From positions 305,721 through 369,720 of the forward strand of contig JAIUMV010000001.1 of assembly GCA_022565395.1 (NCBI GenBank): a stretch of 64,000 bases of DNA, in the 5' to 3' direction. Of the stretch, positions 26,878 to 35,207 are shown piece by piece. Made by a program: the position numbers and the translations under genes. Under the pieces are notes generated by a model. That model saw nothing but the letters and a program-made list of their open reading frames with translations, ran no database searches and had not been told where the DNA came from. This DNA comes from Marinobacter sp. (GTDB lineage: Bacteria; Pseudomonadota; Gammaproteobacteria; Pseudomonadales; Oleiphilaceae). How positions within the stretch are numbered: the stretch's first letter is position 1; each line of letters starts with the position of its first letter.

Positions 26878-27684
26878 ATGCTGCCGCGCCTTCGTCTTGT
26901 TGCACGCCTGTTGGCGTTTCTGCTGGCCATGGTATTCAGCGCCGTGCTGGCGAGCCTGATCAAACTGGTGGAACTGATTCGCCGGCAGCCTGTAGACCGC
27001 TCACCCTGGGCCCGGCTGTGCTTTAACCTGGCCCGCCGCAGCCTTGGCATCCGCGTGACACAGACTGGGGTGCCGGCAGAGGCGCCGGTGATGTTTGTCA
27101 GCAACCATGTGTCCTGGGCCGACATTCCGGTACTCGGGGGCATCGCACCCCTGCGTTTTCTTTCCAAGGCGGAGGTGGGACGCTGGCCGGGCATTGGCTG
27201 GCTGGCCAAGCAGGCCGGCACCCTGTTCATCCAGCGCGGCACCGGGCAATCAGACCAGCGCCGACGCTGTCTGAGCGGTGCCTTGCAAGGAGGCGAGTCG
27301 GTCCTGGTGTTCCCGGAAGCCACCACCTCATCCGGCGAAAGCGTATTGCCGTTCCATGGCAAACTACTGACCGCCGCCAGTGAGGCTGGTACTGCGATTC
27401 AACCCATATCCCTGTGCTACCTGCGGGATGGCCAGCCTTGCGAGATTGCACCTTTCATCGGTGATGATGACTTCCGGGAGCACCTGACCCGGATGCTGTC
27501 TCTGCCGGCAGTGGAGGTAGCAGTGATCTTTCACGCGCCCGTGCATTTCCCGGCCAGCACCGACCCCGGCACTATGGCGCGACAGCTACATGGGGTGGTG
27601 CAACGGGGACTGGACAGACTGCGCCCAGGGGCCTGTGATCAGGAAAATGCGCGGCCAGCCGTAAGCTCCTCCTCGGTGGCCTGA
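26878..27684 (+). CDS. olsA: Lyso-ornithine lipid O-acyltransferase OlsA (PlsC family)
   Basis: Membrane-bound PlsC-type acyltransferase, 268 residues, that adds the second acyl chain to lyso-ornithine lipid; OlsA may also acylate lysophosphatidic acid. The N-terminal hydrophobic helix (about 8-30) is followed by the NHX4D motif NHVSWAD (76-82), FLSKAEVGRWPGIGW (near 94-108) and the FPEATTSSG block (near 151-159). It begins 5 bp after olsB and is co-transcribed. Its last 46 bp overlap the convergent FKBP gene. Confidence 0.88.
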   Translation: MLPRLRLVARLLAFLLAMVFSAVLASLIKLVELIRRQPVDRSPWARLCFNLARRSLGIRVTQTGVPAEAPVMFVSNHVSWADIPVLGGIAPLRFLSKAEVGRWPGIGWLAKQAGTLFIQRGTGQSDQRRRCLSGALQGGESVLVFPEATTSSGESVLPFHGKLLTAASEAGTAIQPISLCYLRDGQPCEIAPFIGDDDFREHLTRMLSLPAVEVAVIFHAPVHFPASTDPGTMARQLHGVVQRGLDRLRPGACDQENARPAVSSSSVA

Positions 27685-28097
27685 CGGACATCCAGAATCT
27701 CCAGATCAAAATACAGGGTAAAGCCTGCCAGGGGGTGGTTGGCGTCCACCAGCACCAGGTTGCCATCCAGGCCGACCACCTTGACCACCTGTGCCTCGGC
27801 GCCGGTGTTGGTCTGGAAGGTCATACCGGGCCGTACTTCCTCAATATCGCCAAAGGCTGAACGGGGCACCCGGCGCACCAGCTCCGGATTGTGCTCGCCA
27901 TAGGCCATAGCGGGTGGCACGGTGACTTCCAAACAGTCACCCACGCCACGGCCTTTGACGGCTTCCTGTATGCCCTTGATGACACCTGCAGCGCCCATCA
28001 GAAAGCTCAACGGCTCGCCGCCTTCGGAGGTGTCCACCACCTCGCCGGCGCGATTTTTCAGGCGATAATGCAGGGTATAAACCAACGGTGTATCCAT
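27639..28097 (-). CDS. FKBP-type peptidyl-prolyl isomerase (SlyD/SlpA-like)
   Basis: Probable cytoplasmic prolyl isomerase/chaperone, 152 residues. The FKBP core (VVDTSEGGEPLSFLMGAAGVI and GDCLEVTVPPAMAYGEHNP) is interrupted by an inserted-in-flap domain (about 75-125), as in SlyD and SlpA. There is no histidine-rich SlyD tail, so it is closer to SlpA/FkpB. The ATG at 28097 has AGGAGCG 4 bases upstream; an upstream extension is not conserved in the family. Its 3' end overlaps olsA on the other strand. Confidence 0.85.
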   Translation of the reverse strand: MDTPLVYTLHYRLKNRAGEVVDTSEGGEPLSFLMGAAGVIKGIQEAVKGRGVGDCLEVTVPPAMAYGEHNPELVRRVPRSAFGDIEEVRPGMTFQTNTGAEAQVVKVVGLDGNLVLVDANHPLAGFTLYFDLEILDVRQATEEELTAGRAFS

Positions 28098-28178
28098 AAC
28101 GCTCCTGAACAGTCGATCAGGGAAGCTCTGGTAAATACGGGCTTCCTCGGAGGGCGCTGGCAAGCCGCCCCGAGACCG

Positions 28179-30353
28179 TCAGGACAACTTGCGCAGGGCC
28201 AGAACCAGCAGGCGCTGGTCGAGCTTCTCGCGCACCGAAGCCGGGGCCGCAAGGTCCATACGCTCCAGCAGCACCTTGAACTCATCCGGCCCTGGCCGGG
28301 TGCGCAGCGCCTGCCACAAAACGCCCAGTTTACCACGGGTTGTGCCCGTCACAGCTTTCAGATACTTGAGGGCCTTACCCAGCTTCAGCTCATCGTCGGT
28401 AAAGTCGCAGCCGAAGGGGAATGGTGGGAACAGCTGTTTGTCTCCGGCGGCAGCCAGTGCGGCCCGGACCTGTTCGGGGGTGTTCTGCTGCCATTCGGCA
28501 GGCAGTTTGAAACTCTTGTCCACTTTATGAGCTTTCTTGGCCTGATCCAGCAGTTCCTGCTGGAAGCGGGTATCAGCAATACGGATCAACGCCAGGTAGA
28601 CCTCCTGGTCGGTTTTGCCCCGCAAATCCGCGATACCGTACTCAGTGACCACAATATCCCGCAGGTGGCGGGGAATGGTGCAATGGCCGTAGCTGAGGAC
28701 AATATTGGACACCGTGCGGCCACGGGACTGACGGGTGCTTCGCAACGTCATGATGGAACGGGCACCAAGCAATTCATGCGCCATGGCGACAAAGTTATAC
28801 TGCCCGCCCACACCGCTGACCACACGGCCATCACTCAGGCCGTCAGAGACTGCAGCGCCGGACAGGGTCATCATCATGGTGGAGTTGATCAACCGTGCGT
28901 CTTTGCGTTGTGCTGCTTTCAGTGCCTGGTTACCAAACGGATGGTCGTACAGGTGATTGATATAGTTGACGCTGGTCATGCAGATACGCTGTTTCTGCGC
29001 AGGCGTCAGCTCCCGTAGCTGCTGGTAGAAATCACCTGGCCCCAGGTAGAAGCCGCCATGCATGACAATGCCGCCCGTCAGCTCTGCACCCAACACATAT
29101 CTGGCCAATTGAGCGCGCGCCTCTTCAGCATCCAGGTCCGGTACCAGTGACAAGTCATCCAGCACCAACTGCCCGCCGCGGAACACCACACCCGGTTTCA
29201 CAATGCCGAACTGCTGCAACCAGCGCACATCCCGGGCCCGCAGGGGCGAGCTGATCAGCTTGCGCTCTCGCAGTACATCCAGCGTATTCAGGCTAACGTT
29301 GCGGGTCAGCAGCCCCTCATTGAGCAACGCCTGCAGCTCGGTATTACCCACCACCTGACGGGTCAGCACCCCGGCTTTGATCAGGTGCATGAAGCCATCC
29401 ACCATCATCTCGCTGCAGCCGTAGAGGCCCTGTTCGAAGCGCCCCGTGCCGCCAATCCGCGTTGCCAGCGGAAACCGGCGTGCCACATCCAGATGCCGGT
29501 AGACCGACTGCCAGGCACCATTGTTCTCATGCCGCAGCAACGCGCTGTAGATCAACCCGGCACCGAGGGAGCCAATGCCTACCTGCAAGGTGCCGTTATC
29601 CTTTAACAGCGTGCTGGCATAGAAGCCAATCATATGATCTGCCGGGCTGATGGCCATCTGGGGCACCGGAAACAACGGATAAGCCAGGCTCGGCGCATCC
29701 AGCACCAGGTCAAAAGTGGACAGCGGCACCGAGGCGTCATTAGGCAGATAGGGCAAGGCGTCGCTCATTTCTGCCACTACCGCTACCGGCTGGCCGGTGG
29801 CTTCCCGGGCGCGCATGGCGGGAATCAGATCCAGCGTCAGGTCGGCATTGCAACTCAGGCTGACCCGATCCCCCTCTTCACTCGGGCCTCGGGCCACCAG
29901 TTGCCCCACCACGTTGACGCCATGGTCCAGCAGATCACGCACCACGTGGGTGTAGTTGGTGCTGATGTAGTTCTGCTGCTGTTCCGGATGATTGATAAAG
30001 CTGCCGGCCTTGAAGAAAAACTCAGACACCTTCACGTTATCGGGTAACCGCCGTTCCAGCAGGTCGCGGGCGAATTCCAAGTCGGGAATTTCGCCATACA
30101 AACGCTCGGCAAAGGGTTTGAGGAAGCGCTTTTCCAGCGATGCGCTGCCCCGGGGCGCCAGCAGCGACAACGCTGTGACTATATGCAGTTTCAGCTCCGG
30201 ATCCTGCCGGGCACGCCGGTAAAGGGCGTTGGCAAAATGGATAGGCTTACCCAGCCCCAGCGGCAAACCAAACACGATGTGTTTTCCGGTGCGCCGGATA
30301 ACTGCATCCACACAGGCGTCCGGGCTGGTTTCGCGAATCGGGGCTTCGGCCAT
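28179..30353 (-). CDS. Acetyl-CoA hydrolase/transferase family protein
   Basis: Large CoA-transferase-type enzyme of 724 residues, expected to be cytoplasmic. The N-terminal half begins with KHIVFGLPLGLGKPIHFANAL. The C-terminal acetyl-CoA hydrolase/transferase domain (about 440-590) includes DARLINSTMMMTLSGAAVSD, VSGVGGQYNFVAMAHE and VVTEYGIADLRGKTDQE, the last carrying the conserved region around the catalytic glutamate. Its length exceeds the usual 430-550 residues because of extensions at both ends, as seen in a Pseudomonas subgroup. The substrate is not known. Its start is 81 bp from the FKBP gene downstream on the same strand. Confidence 0.8.
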   Translation of the reverse strand: MAEAPIRETSPDACVDAVIRRTGKHIVFGLPLGLGKPIHFANALYRRARQDPELKLHIVTALSLLAPRGSASLEKRFLKPFAERLYGEIPDLEFARDLLERRLPDNVKVSEFFFKAGSFINHPEQQQNYISTNYTHVVRDLLDHGVNVVGQLVARGPSEEGDRVSLSCNADLTLDLIPAMRAREATGQPVAVVAEMSDALPYLPNDASVPLSTFDLVLDAPSLAYPLFPVPQMAISPADHMIGFYASTLLKDNGTLQVGIGSLGAGLIYSALLRHENNGAWQSVYRHLDVARRFPLATRIGGTGRFEQGLYGCSEMMVDGFMHLIKAGVLTRQVVGNTELQALLNEGLLTRNVSLNTLDVLRERKLISSPLRARDVRWLQQFGIVKPGVVFRGGQLVLDDLSLVPDLDAEEARAQLARYVLGAELTGGIVMHGGFYLGPGDFYQQLRELTPAQKQRICMTSVNYINHLYDHPFGNQALKAAQRKDARLINSTMMMTLSGAAVSDGLSDGRVVSGVGGQYNFVAMAHELLGARSIMTLRSTRQSRGRTVSNIVLSYGHCTIPRHLRDIVVTEYGIADLRGKTDQEVYLALIRIADTRFQQELLDQAKKAHKVDKSFKLPAEWQQNTPEQVRAALAAAGDKQLFPPFPFGCDFTDDELKLGKALKYLKAVTGTTRGKLGVLWQALRTRPGPDEFKVLLERMDLAAPASVREKLDQRLLVLALRKLS

Positions 30354-30462
30354 AAGCGTGCTCTCCTGCTGTTGTCTGGCCTCCCTTCACCGGGAGACAT
30401 ACAGCATAATTACACGCACCCCTGTCACTGACAACCAGCCCACACCCGCCTCTTGATCCAGA

Positions 30463-31500
30463 TCAGGGGCAAGGGTAGGTATAGCGGGCATGTAGGTCCT
30501 CAATGGCTTCCAGCACCGCCTCGGGCAAGGTCACCCAGGCCGAGGCAATGTTTTCCTGCAATTGCACCAGGGTTGTGGCGCCGATGATATTGCTGGTGAG
30601 GAAAGGACGACTGTTAACATAGGCCAGTGCTAGCTGAGCCAGACTCAGGCCATTGGCATCCGCCAGCGCCTGGTAGGCCGCCGTGGCCGCATCCGCCTGA
30701 GGGTTGCTGTAGCGACTGAAACGCTGGTAACGGGTGAGCCGGGCAGCGGGTGGTCGCTGCCCGTTCAGGTACTTGCCGGACAGCACGCCGAAGGCCAGGG
30801 GTGAATAAGCCAGCAACCCCACCTGCTCCCGGTGAGCCACCTCCGCCAAACCAACCTCAAAAGACCGGTTCAGCAGGTTATAAGGGTTTTGAATACTGAC
30901 CGGCCGCGGCCAACCCCGCTGCTCTGCCAACTGCAGATAACGCATGGTGCCCCAGGGGGTTTCATTGGACAGGCCAATATGGCGGACCTTACCCTGCCTC
31001 ACCAGATCATTCAGCGCTTCCAGGGTTTCCTCGATGGGGGTGGCCTGCTCGCGATCCGCGTGGTGATAGCCCAACCGACCGAAGAAGTTGGTGTTCCGGT
31101 CTGGCCAGTGCACCTGGTAAAGATCGAGATAATCCGTTTGCAGGCGGCGCAAACTGTCTTCCAGCGCCCGCTGGATATGATCGCGGGTCAAGCGCGGTCC
31201 GCCCCGCAAATAGGTCAGGCCATTGCCGGGACCCGCCACCTTGCTGGCGATCACCAGATCATCCCGCCGTCCCCGGCGTGCCAGCCAGCTGCCCAGATAG
31301 GTTTCCGTCAGCCCCTGGGTTTCTTCCCTTGGCGGCACCGGGTACATCTCGGCCGCATCAATGAAGTTAATGCCCTGGGCAGTGGCGTAGTCCAACTGCT
31401 CATGGGCTTCTGCCTCGGTATTCTGCTCGCCCCAGGTCATGGTTCCCAGGCAGATCAGGCTGACCTGTAAATCGGTACGCCCCAATTGACGCTGTTGCAT
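30463..31500 (-). CDS. Aldo/keto reductase, Tas-like
   Basis: NADPH-dependent aldo/keto reductase of 345 residues, close in length and motif to E. coli Tas. Visible: FIDAAEMYPVPPREET (catalytic D and Y), the K of VIASKVAGPG, YLDLYQVHWPDRNTNFFG and the C-terminal IIGATTLVQLQENIAS that binds the NADPH phosphate. The ATG at 31500 has GGGAGG 4 bases upstream, which sets the start; a GTG six codons earlier lies inside the shared promoter region. Divergent from the GT4 gene. Its physiological substrate is unknown. Confidence 0.87.
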   Translation of the reverse strand: MQQRQLGRTDLQVSLICLGTMTWGEQNTEAEAHEQLDYATAQGINFIDAAEMYPVPPREETQGLTETYLGSWLARRGRRDDLVIASKVAGPGNGLTYLRGGPRLTRDHIQRALEDSLRRLQTDYLDLYQVHWPDRNTNFFGRLGYHHADREQATPIEETLEALNDLVRQGKVRHIGLSNETPWGTMRYLQLAEQRGWPRPVSIQNPYNLLNRSFEVGLAEVAHREQVGLLAYSPLAFGVLSGKYLNGQRPPAARLTRYQRFSRYSNPQADAATAAYQALADANGLSLAQLALAYVNSRPFLTSNIIGATTLVQLQENIASAWVTLPEAVLEAIEDLHARYTYPCP

Positions 31501-31530
31501 GGCACCTCCCGCGTGCACTACCGCCGTGCA

Positions 31531-31591
31531 CTGTCATCTGTTTGTCACACACCTGTCGCCCCGCTGTCACGGCGGGCTGTCAGGGTATGTC
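31531..31591 (+). promoter_or_regulatory. PhoB-box array and promoter for the GT4-PAP2 genes
   Basis: Four adjacent 11-bp units begin at 31531, 31542, 31553 and 31564: CTGTCATCTGT, TTGTCACACAC, CTGTCGCCCCG and CTGTCACGGCG. A fifth CTGTCAG starts at 31577, two bases out of phase. TATGTC (31586-31591), a possible -10, begins 11 bp after the fourth unit, the spacing seen at known PhoB-activated promoters. A start near 31598 would rule out the ATG at 31594 and fits the GTG start at 31630. Confidence 0.75.
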
Positions 31592-31629
31592 TTATGAAAA
31601 GACCAACTCTAGCAGATCGAGGGTCAAGC

Positions 31630-32826
31630 GTGAGTCAAGCCGTTCGTCACATCGCGATTGTTACGGAAACCTTTCCGCCGGAGATCAATGGGGTCGCCAA
31701 TACCCTGCGTCATCTTTGCCTGGGACTGATGGCCAATGGCCACCGAGTGACCATCGTGCGTCCACGACAGCTCGGGGAAACAGCTGCCAACAGTCTGGTG
31801 CAGAGTGGTTTGTGCTCCTCTGAACACGTTGTTACCGGCCTGCCACTGCCGGGCTACGGTGAGTTGCGCTTTGGTATCAGTCGCATCCGCCCCATTCTCA
31901 AGCGCTGGCGCAAACATACGCCGGACGCGGTCTATATCGCCACCCAGGGGCCACTGGGCCTGTCCGCGCTGGCGGCCGCCCGGCGCCTGGGCATACCGGT
32001 GAGCTCGGGCTTTCATACCAACTTTCATACCTACAGCCGCTATTACGGCGCAGGTTTTCTTGAGCGTTTTATCTGCGCTTATCTGCGCTGGTTCCATAAC
32101 CGCACCGCCCTGACCCTGACCCCCACCCGTAAGGTGCAACAGCAGCTGATGGATCTGGGCATCAGTAACACCGGCGTCTGGAGCCGTGGCGTGGACTGCC
32201 AGCGCTTCGCCCCCCACAAACGGGACATGGCGTTGCGGCATAGTTGGGGCCTGGCACCAGAGGACCGCGCGGTGATCTACGTGGGCCGACTGGCGTCAGA
32301 GAAAAATCTGCAACTGGCAGTGAGCAGCTTTGAGCGCCTGCGGCAGATTCATCCCCGCGCCCGCTTCGTGCTGGTGGGGGATGGCCCCTTGCGCAAACGC
32401 CTGGCAGAGAAACACCCGGATTACATCTTCTGCGGCATGCAAACCGGCGAAGACCTGGCCCGCCACTACGCCAGTGGCGATATCTTCCTGTTTCCCAGCA
32501 AGACCGACACCTTCGGCAACGTGGTGCCGGAAGCCATGGCCAGCGGCCTCGCGGTGGTGTCATTCAATGACGCGGCTGCCGCCGAGCACATTCGCCATGA
32601 AGACAACGGCCTGAAAGCGGAACTGTCGGACGACGAAGGCTTTACCGAGGCTGCCCTGCGACTGGCAGATCAGCCCAGCCTGCTGAGCCGCATTCGCGCC
32701 CAGGCCCGCCTGGATGCACTGGACCTGCAGTGGAATCTGCAAATCGAGCTGTTTGAGCACCTGATTCTCAACACGCCAAAGAAGGTACGTAGCCATGCAA
32801 CCCGGACCAGTATCTCGCTTCTTTGA
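31630..32826 (+). CDS. GT4-family glycosyltransferase (Agt-like, GTG start)
   Basis: Glycosyltransferase family 4, GT-B fold, 398 residues. The N-terminal half has TETFPPEINGVANTLRHL and SGFHTNFHTYSRYYG; the C-terminal half has YVGRLASEKNLQLA, LVGDGPLRKRL and the EX7E-type sugar-nucleotide region DTFGNVVPEAMASGLAVV. It resembles Agt-type enzymes that glycosylate diacylglycerol under phosphate limitation and PimB/MgtA mannosyltransferases; the sugar and acceptor are not certain. I chose GTG at 31630: GAGGG lies 6 bases upstream, the codons before it are unlike coding sequence, and the predicted transcript starts near 31598. It overlaps the PAP2 gene by 32 bp. Confidence 0.8.
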   Translation: MSQAVRHIAIVTETFPPEINGVANTLRHLCLGLMANGHRVTIVRPRQLGETAANSLVQSGLCSSEHVVTGLPLPGYGELRFGISRIRPILKRWRKHTPDAVYIATQGPLGLSALAAARRLGIPVSSGFHTNFHTYSRYYGAGFLERFICAYLRWFHNRTALTLTPTRKVQQQLMDLGISNTGVWSRGVDCQRFAPHKRDMALRHSWGLAPEDRAVIYVGRLASEKNLQLAVSSFERLRQIHPRARFVLVGDGPLRKRLAEKHPDYIFCGMQTGEDLARHYASGDIFLFPSKTDTFGNVVPEAMASGLAVVSFNDAAAAEHIRHEDNGLKAELSDDEGFTEAALRLADQPSLLSRIRAQARLDALDLQWNLQIELFEHLILNTPKKVRSHATRTSISLL

Positions 32827-33361
32827 ACGGGCCGACCGGCTCGAATATGCTCTCTGCCAGGCCATCAATGGCACCCTGCGGTTTCGCCCGGTCACCGGCT
32901 ACTTTCGCACCGTCAGTCGGCTTGGGGATGGCTGGCTCTGGTATGCACTGATTCTGGCCATCCCCCTGCTGGCCCCGGAGCAAGGTCTGGCGGTGGCACT
33001 GGCCATGGTGATTACCGGGCTCTGCTGCACCGTGCTGTATAAGTCTCTGAAACACACGCTGGTACGGGAACGGCCGTTTATTTCCTTCCCCGCCATCCAC
33101 TGTGGCACGCCACCGCTGGATCGCTACAGTTTCCCTTCCGGCCACACCCTGCATGCCGTGTGCTTCAATACCCTGCTGGCCTTCACCCTGCCGACGCTGG
33201 CGCTGGCCATACTCCCCTTCACCCTCAGCGTAGCGGCATCCCGCGTGGTACTGGGCCTGCACTACCCTACGGATGTTATCGCTGGCGCTCTGATCGGCGC
33301 CGGGCTGGCGTCACTGATGATCTGGGCGGGACTGGTAGAGCACCTCGCCACACTGGTTTAA
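32795..33361 (+). CDS. PAP2-family membrane phosphatase
   Basis: Inner-membrane phosphatase of the PAP2/PgpB superfamily, 188 residues, about five membrane segments. All three motifs are present: KX6RP as KHTLVRERP (86-94), PSGH (114-117) and SRX5HX3D with H156 and D160. Such enzymes dephosphorylate phosphatidate, phosphatidylglycerophosphate or undecaprenyl diphosphate. Its 32-bp overlap with the glycosyltransferase gene, under a shared Pho-box promoter, points to supply of diacylglycerol as acceptor; this is inference. Confidence 0.85.
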   Translation: MQPGPVSRFFERADRLEYALCQAINGTLRFRPVTGYFRTVSRLGDGWLWYALILAIPLLAPEQGLAVALAMVITGLCCTVLYKSLKHTLVRERPFISFPAIHCGTPPLDRYSFPSGHTLHAVCFNTLLAFTLPTLALAILPFTLSVAASRVVLGLHYPTDVIAGALIGAGLASLMIWAGLVEHLATLV

Positions 33362-33368
33362 AGCGCCT

Positions 33369-34451
33369 CTAGTCAAACAGCCGCAGTTGCCGGGTTGGCG
33401 CACCTGACGCCTGAAAGCGCACCCCCAGGCCGAGCAGCCTGATCGGGCGTTGGGCGTCCGTGACCAGCGCCGCCAGCAGCGGCTGATAGTCGTCAACCTG
33501 TGGCGGCCCTGACAAGGCCCGCACCCGCTCCAGCGTGTGGGTGGAAAAATCGCTATAGCGAATCTTGACGAACAGCTTGTGTACCGGCTTATCACGCCCC
33601 CGGCGACTCAGCCGCCCCGCCAGTTCCTCCAGCAACGACGGCAAAACCGCCTGACAAGCCTGCAGGTTGGGCAGGTCGGCGGCAAAGGTGCGCTCCACGC
33701 TGACGGATTTGGCCTCCCGTGTCACCACCACAGGGCGGTCATCCTCGCCGTAAGCCAGCCGGTGCAACCGGTAACCCTGTTTGCCGAACCATTCCACCAG
33801 TTGCTCGGGCCGCTGCTGGCGCAGGTCGTCACAGGTGAAGATGCTAAGTTCATGGAGCCTGCGGGCGGTCACCTGGCCCACACCGTGAATTTTTTCTACC
33901 GGCAGTTGGCGTACAAACCCGTCCACATCCTCAGGGCGGATCACAAACAAACCGTCCGGCTTCTGCCAGTCACTGGCAATTTTGGCCAGGAACTTATTGG
34001 GGGCCACGCCGGCAGACAGGGTGATACCCACCTCCTCACGCACCCGCTCCCGCAGATACTGTGCCATCAGGGTCGCGCTGCCCTTGCAGGCGGTGACTTC
34101 AGAAACATCCAGATAGGCCTCGTCCAGCGACAGGGGTTCCACCCATTCCGTCAGTTCGCGCAAAATGGTCATGACCTGCTGGGAGGCTGCCCGGTAGCGG
34201 GGCATATCCACCGGCAATAAGGTGAGATCCGGGCACAGACGCAGGGCTTCACCCCCTGGCATGGCAGAACGCACGCCAAAACGGCGGGCAGGATAATTAC
34301 AGGTAGTAATAACCCCCCGGCGCCCGGCACCGCCCACCGCAATGGGGCGCTCACGCAGGTCGGGATTGTCACGCATTTCCACCGCTGCGTAGAAACAATC
34401 GCAGTCCACATGGATAATTTTGCGCACCGGAGCGGTTGCATTGTCGGCCAT
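33369..34451 (-). CDS. dinB: DNA polymerase IV
   Basis: Y-family translesion polymerase, 360 residues from ATG 34451. The catalytic residues are D16 in [13 protein letters not shown] and the [10 protein letters not shown] pair (near 110-111). The little-finger domain is C-terminal, and the last residues QLRLFD form a beta-clamp-binding motif. A LexA box lies 10-26 bases upstream, so it is SOS-induced. An ATG six codons earlier lies within the LexA box and is unlikely as the start. Confidence 0.95.
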   Translation of the reverse strand: MADNATAPVRKIIHVDCDCFYAAVEMRDNPDLRERPIAVGGAGRRGVITTCNYPARRFGVRSAMPGGEALRLCPDLTLLPVDMPRYRAASQQVMTILRELTEWVEPLSLDEAYLDVSEVTACKGSATLMAQYLRERVREEVGITLSAGVAPNKFLAKIASDWQKPDGLFVIRPEDVDGFVRQLPVEKIHGVGQVTARRLHELSIFTCDDLRQQRPEQLVEWFGKQGYRLHRLAYGEDDRPVVVTREAKSVSVERTFAADLPNLQACQAVLPSLLEELAGRLSRRGRDKPVHKLFVKIRYSDFSTHTLERVRALSGPPQVDDYQPLLAALVTDAQRPIRLLGLGVRFQASGAPTRQLRLFD

Positions 34452-34461
34452 AGCCACTAAC

Positions 34462-34477
34462 CTGTACATAAATACAG
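34462..34477. promoter_or_regulatory. LexA (SOS) box upstream of dinB
   Basis: CTGTACATAAATACAG matches the LexA consensus CTGTATATATATACAG at 14 of 16 positions, including both CTGTA/TACAG ends. It is centred about 18 bp before the dinB start. Confidence 0.88.
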
Positions 34478-34538
34478 TCTTGTATCCTACGCTGACATGC
34501 CGAGAATGTCAGGGTTTACCCGCCAATGAGGCGCTTTT

Positions 34539-34820
34539 ATGAGCGAACAACACCCAGACCGCCTGCAAACCGACATCGAAGCCGCCGCTTTTCGCCGCTT
34601 GCTCAAACACTTGCAGGAACACACCGAGGTTCAGAACATTGACCTGATGAACCTGGCCGGCTTCTGCCGCAACTGCCTTGCCAAATGGTATCGCGCCGAA
34701 GCCGAGGCCCGTGGCGTGGATATGGCCGATGCCGACGCCCGCGAGCACATTTATGGCATGCCCTACGACACCTGGAAGGAACGCTTCCAGACCGGCCCCA
34801 AACAGCCCCACAAAGGTTAA
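34539..34820 (+). CDS. DUF1244 family protein
   Basis: A 93-residue cytoplasmic protein with the family's cysteine-containing core NLAGFCRNCLAKWYRAEAE (near 36-54) and the tail YGMPYDTWKERFQ. DUF1244 is widespread in proteobacteria and has no settled function. It is followed 6 bp later by a HopJ-family gene, a frequently conserved pair. Confidence 0.85.
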   Translation: MSEQHPDRLQTDIEAAAFRRLLKHLQEHTEVQNIDLMNLAGFCRNCLAKWYRAEAEARGVDMADADAREHIYGMPYDTWKERFQTGPKQPHKG

Positions 34821-34826
34821 CCGCAG

Positions 34827-35207
34827 ATGAATCTACGCAATGCCCTGAGCATTCACCTGGCCTCCCTGCAGGCGGGTCACGCTGACTTTGAAGACACCAT
34901 GGCGCTGGTGACCCGCTACTTTGACTACCAGCCCACCGCCTTCGACAACGGCCCGCTGCATAACGCCGCAGGCCAGAACGAGGGCTCTTGCAAGCTGTTT
35001 GCCATGGCACTGCAGGCCGGGCTGACGGAAGACGAGACCCTAAAATGCTTTGGCAGACATTACCAAAGTGTACTGGATGACCCGACAGGCGACAGCCATG
35101 GTAATATTCGTCAGTTCATGAGTACCGGCTGGTCAGGTATCCGTTTCGCCGGATCTCCCCTGCACCAGAAGTCCCAGCACGCATCGCCACAGGAAGAGTC
35201 CCTTTGA
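34827..35207 (+). CDS. HopJ-family protein
   Basis: A 126-residue protein of the HopJ type III effector family (PF08888), with YFDYQPTAFDNG, NEGSCKLFAMALQAGLTE and GNIRQFMSTGWSGI. Despite the name, most members are chromosomal, have no secretion signal and are unlikely to be effectors; none of the type III machinery is near. Co-transcribed with DUF1244. Its stop overlaps the minC start by one base (TGATG). Confidence 0.85.
   Translation: MNLRNALSIHLASLQAGHADFEDTMALVTRYFDYQPTAFDNGPLHNAAGQNEGSCKLFAMALQAGLTEDETLKCFGRHYQSVLDDPTGDSHGNIRQFMSTGWSGIRFAGSPLHQKSQHASPQEESL

Noticed and set aside
27891..29018. Open frame of 375 codons antisense to the acetyl-CoA hydrolase and FKBP genes
   Set aside because: Both opposite genes have clear family motifs and ribosome-binding sites.
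30420..30440. Single CTGTCAC near the acetyl-CoA hydrolase gene as a Pho box
   Set aside because: Only one unit, part of a short palindrome, without an 11-bp partner.
31594..31629. ATG start for the GT4 gene
   Set aside because: It would lie before or at the predicted transcript start and its codons (AGA, CTA, CCA) are unlike the gene; GTG 31630 has a better ribosome-binding site.
34827..35207. HopJ gene as evidence for a type III effector
   Set aside because: No secretion genes or signal are near; chromosomal HopJ homologs are common in non-pathogens.
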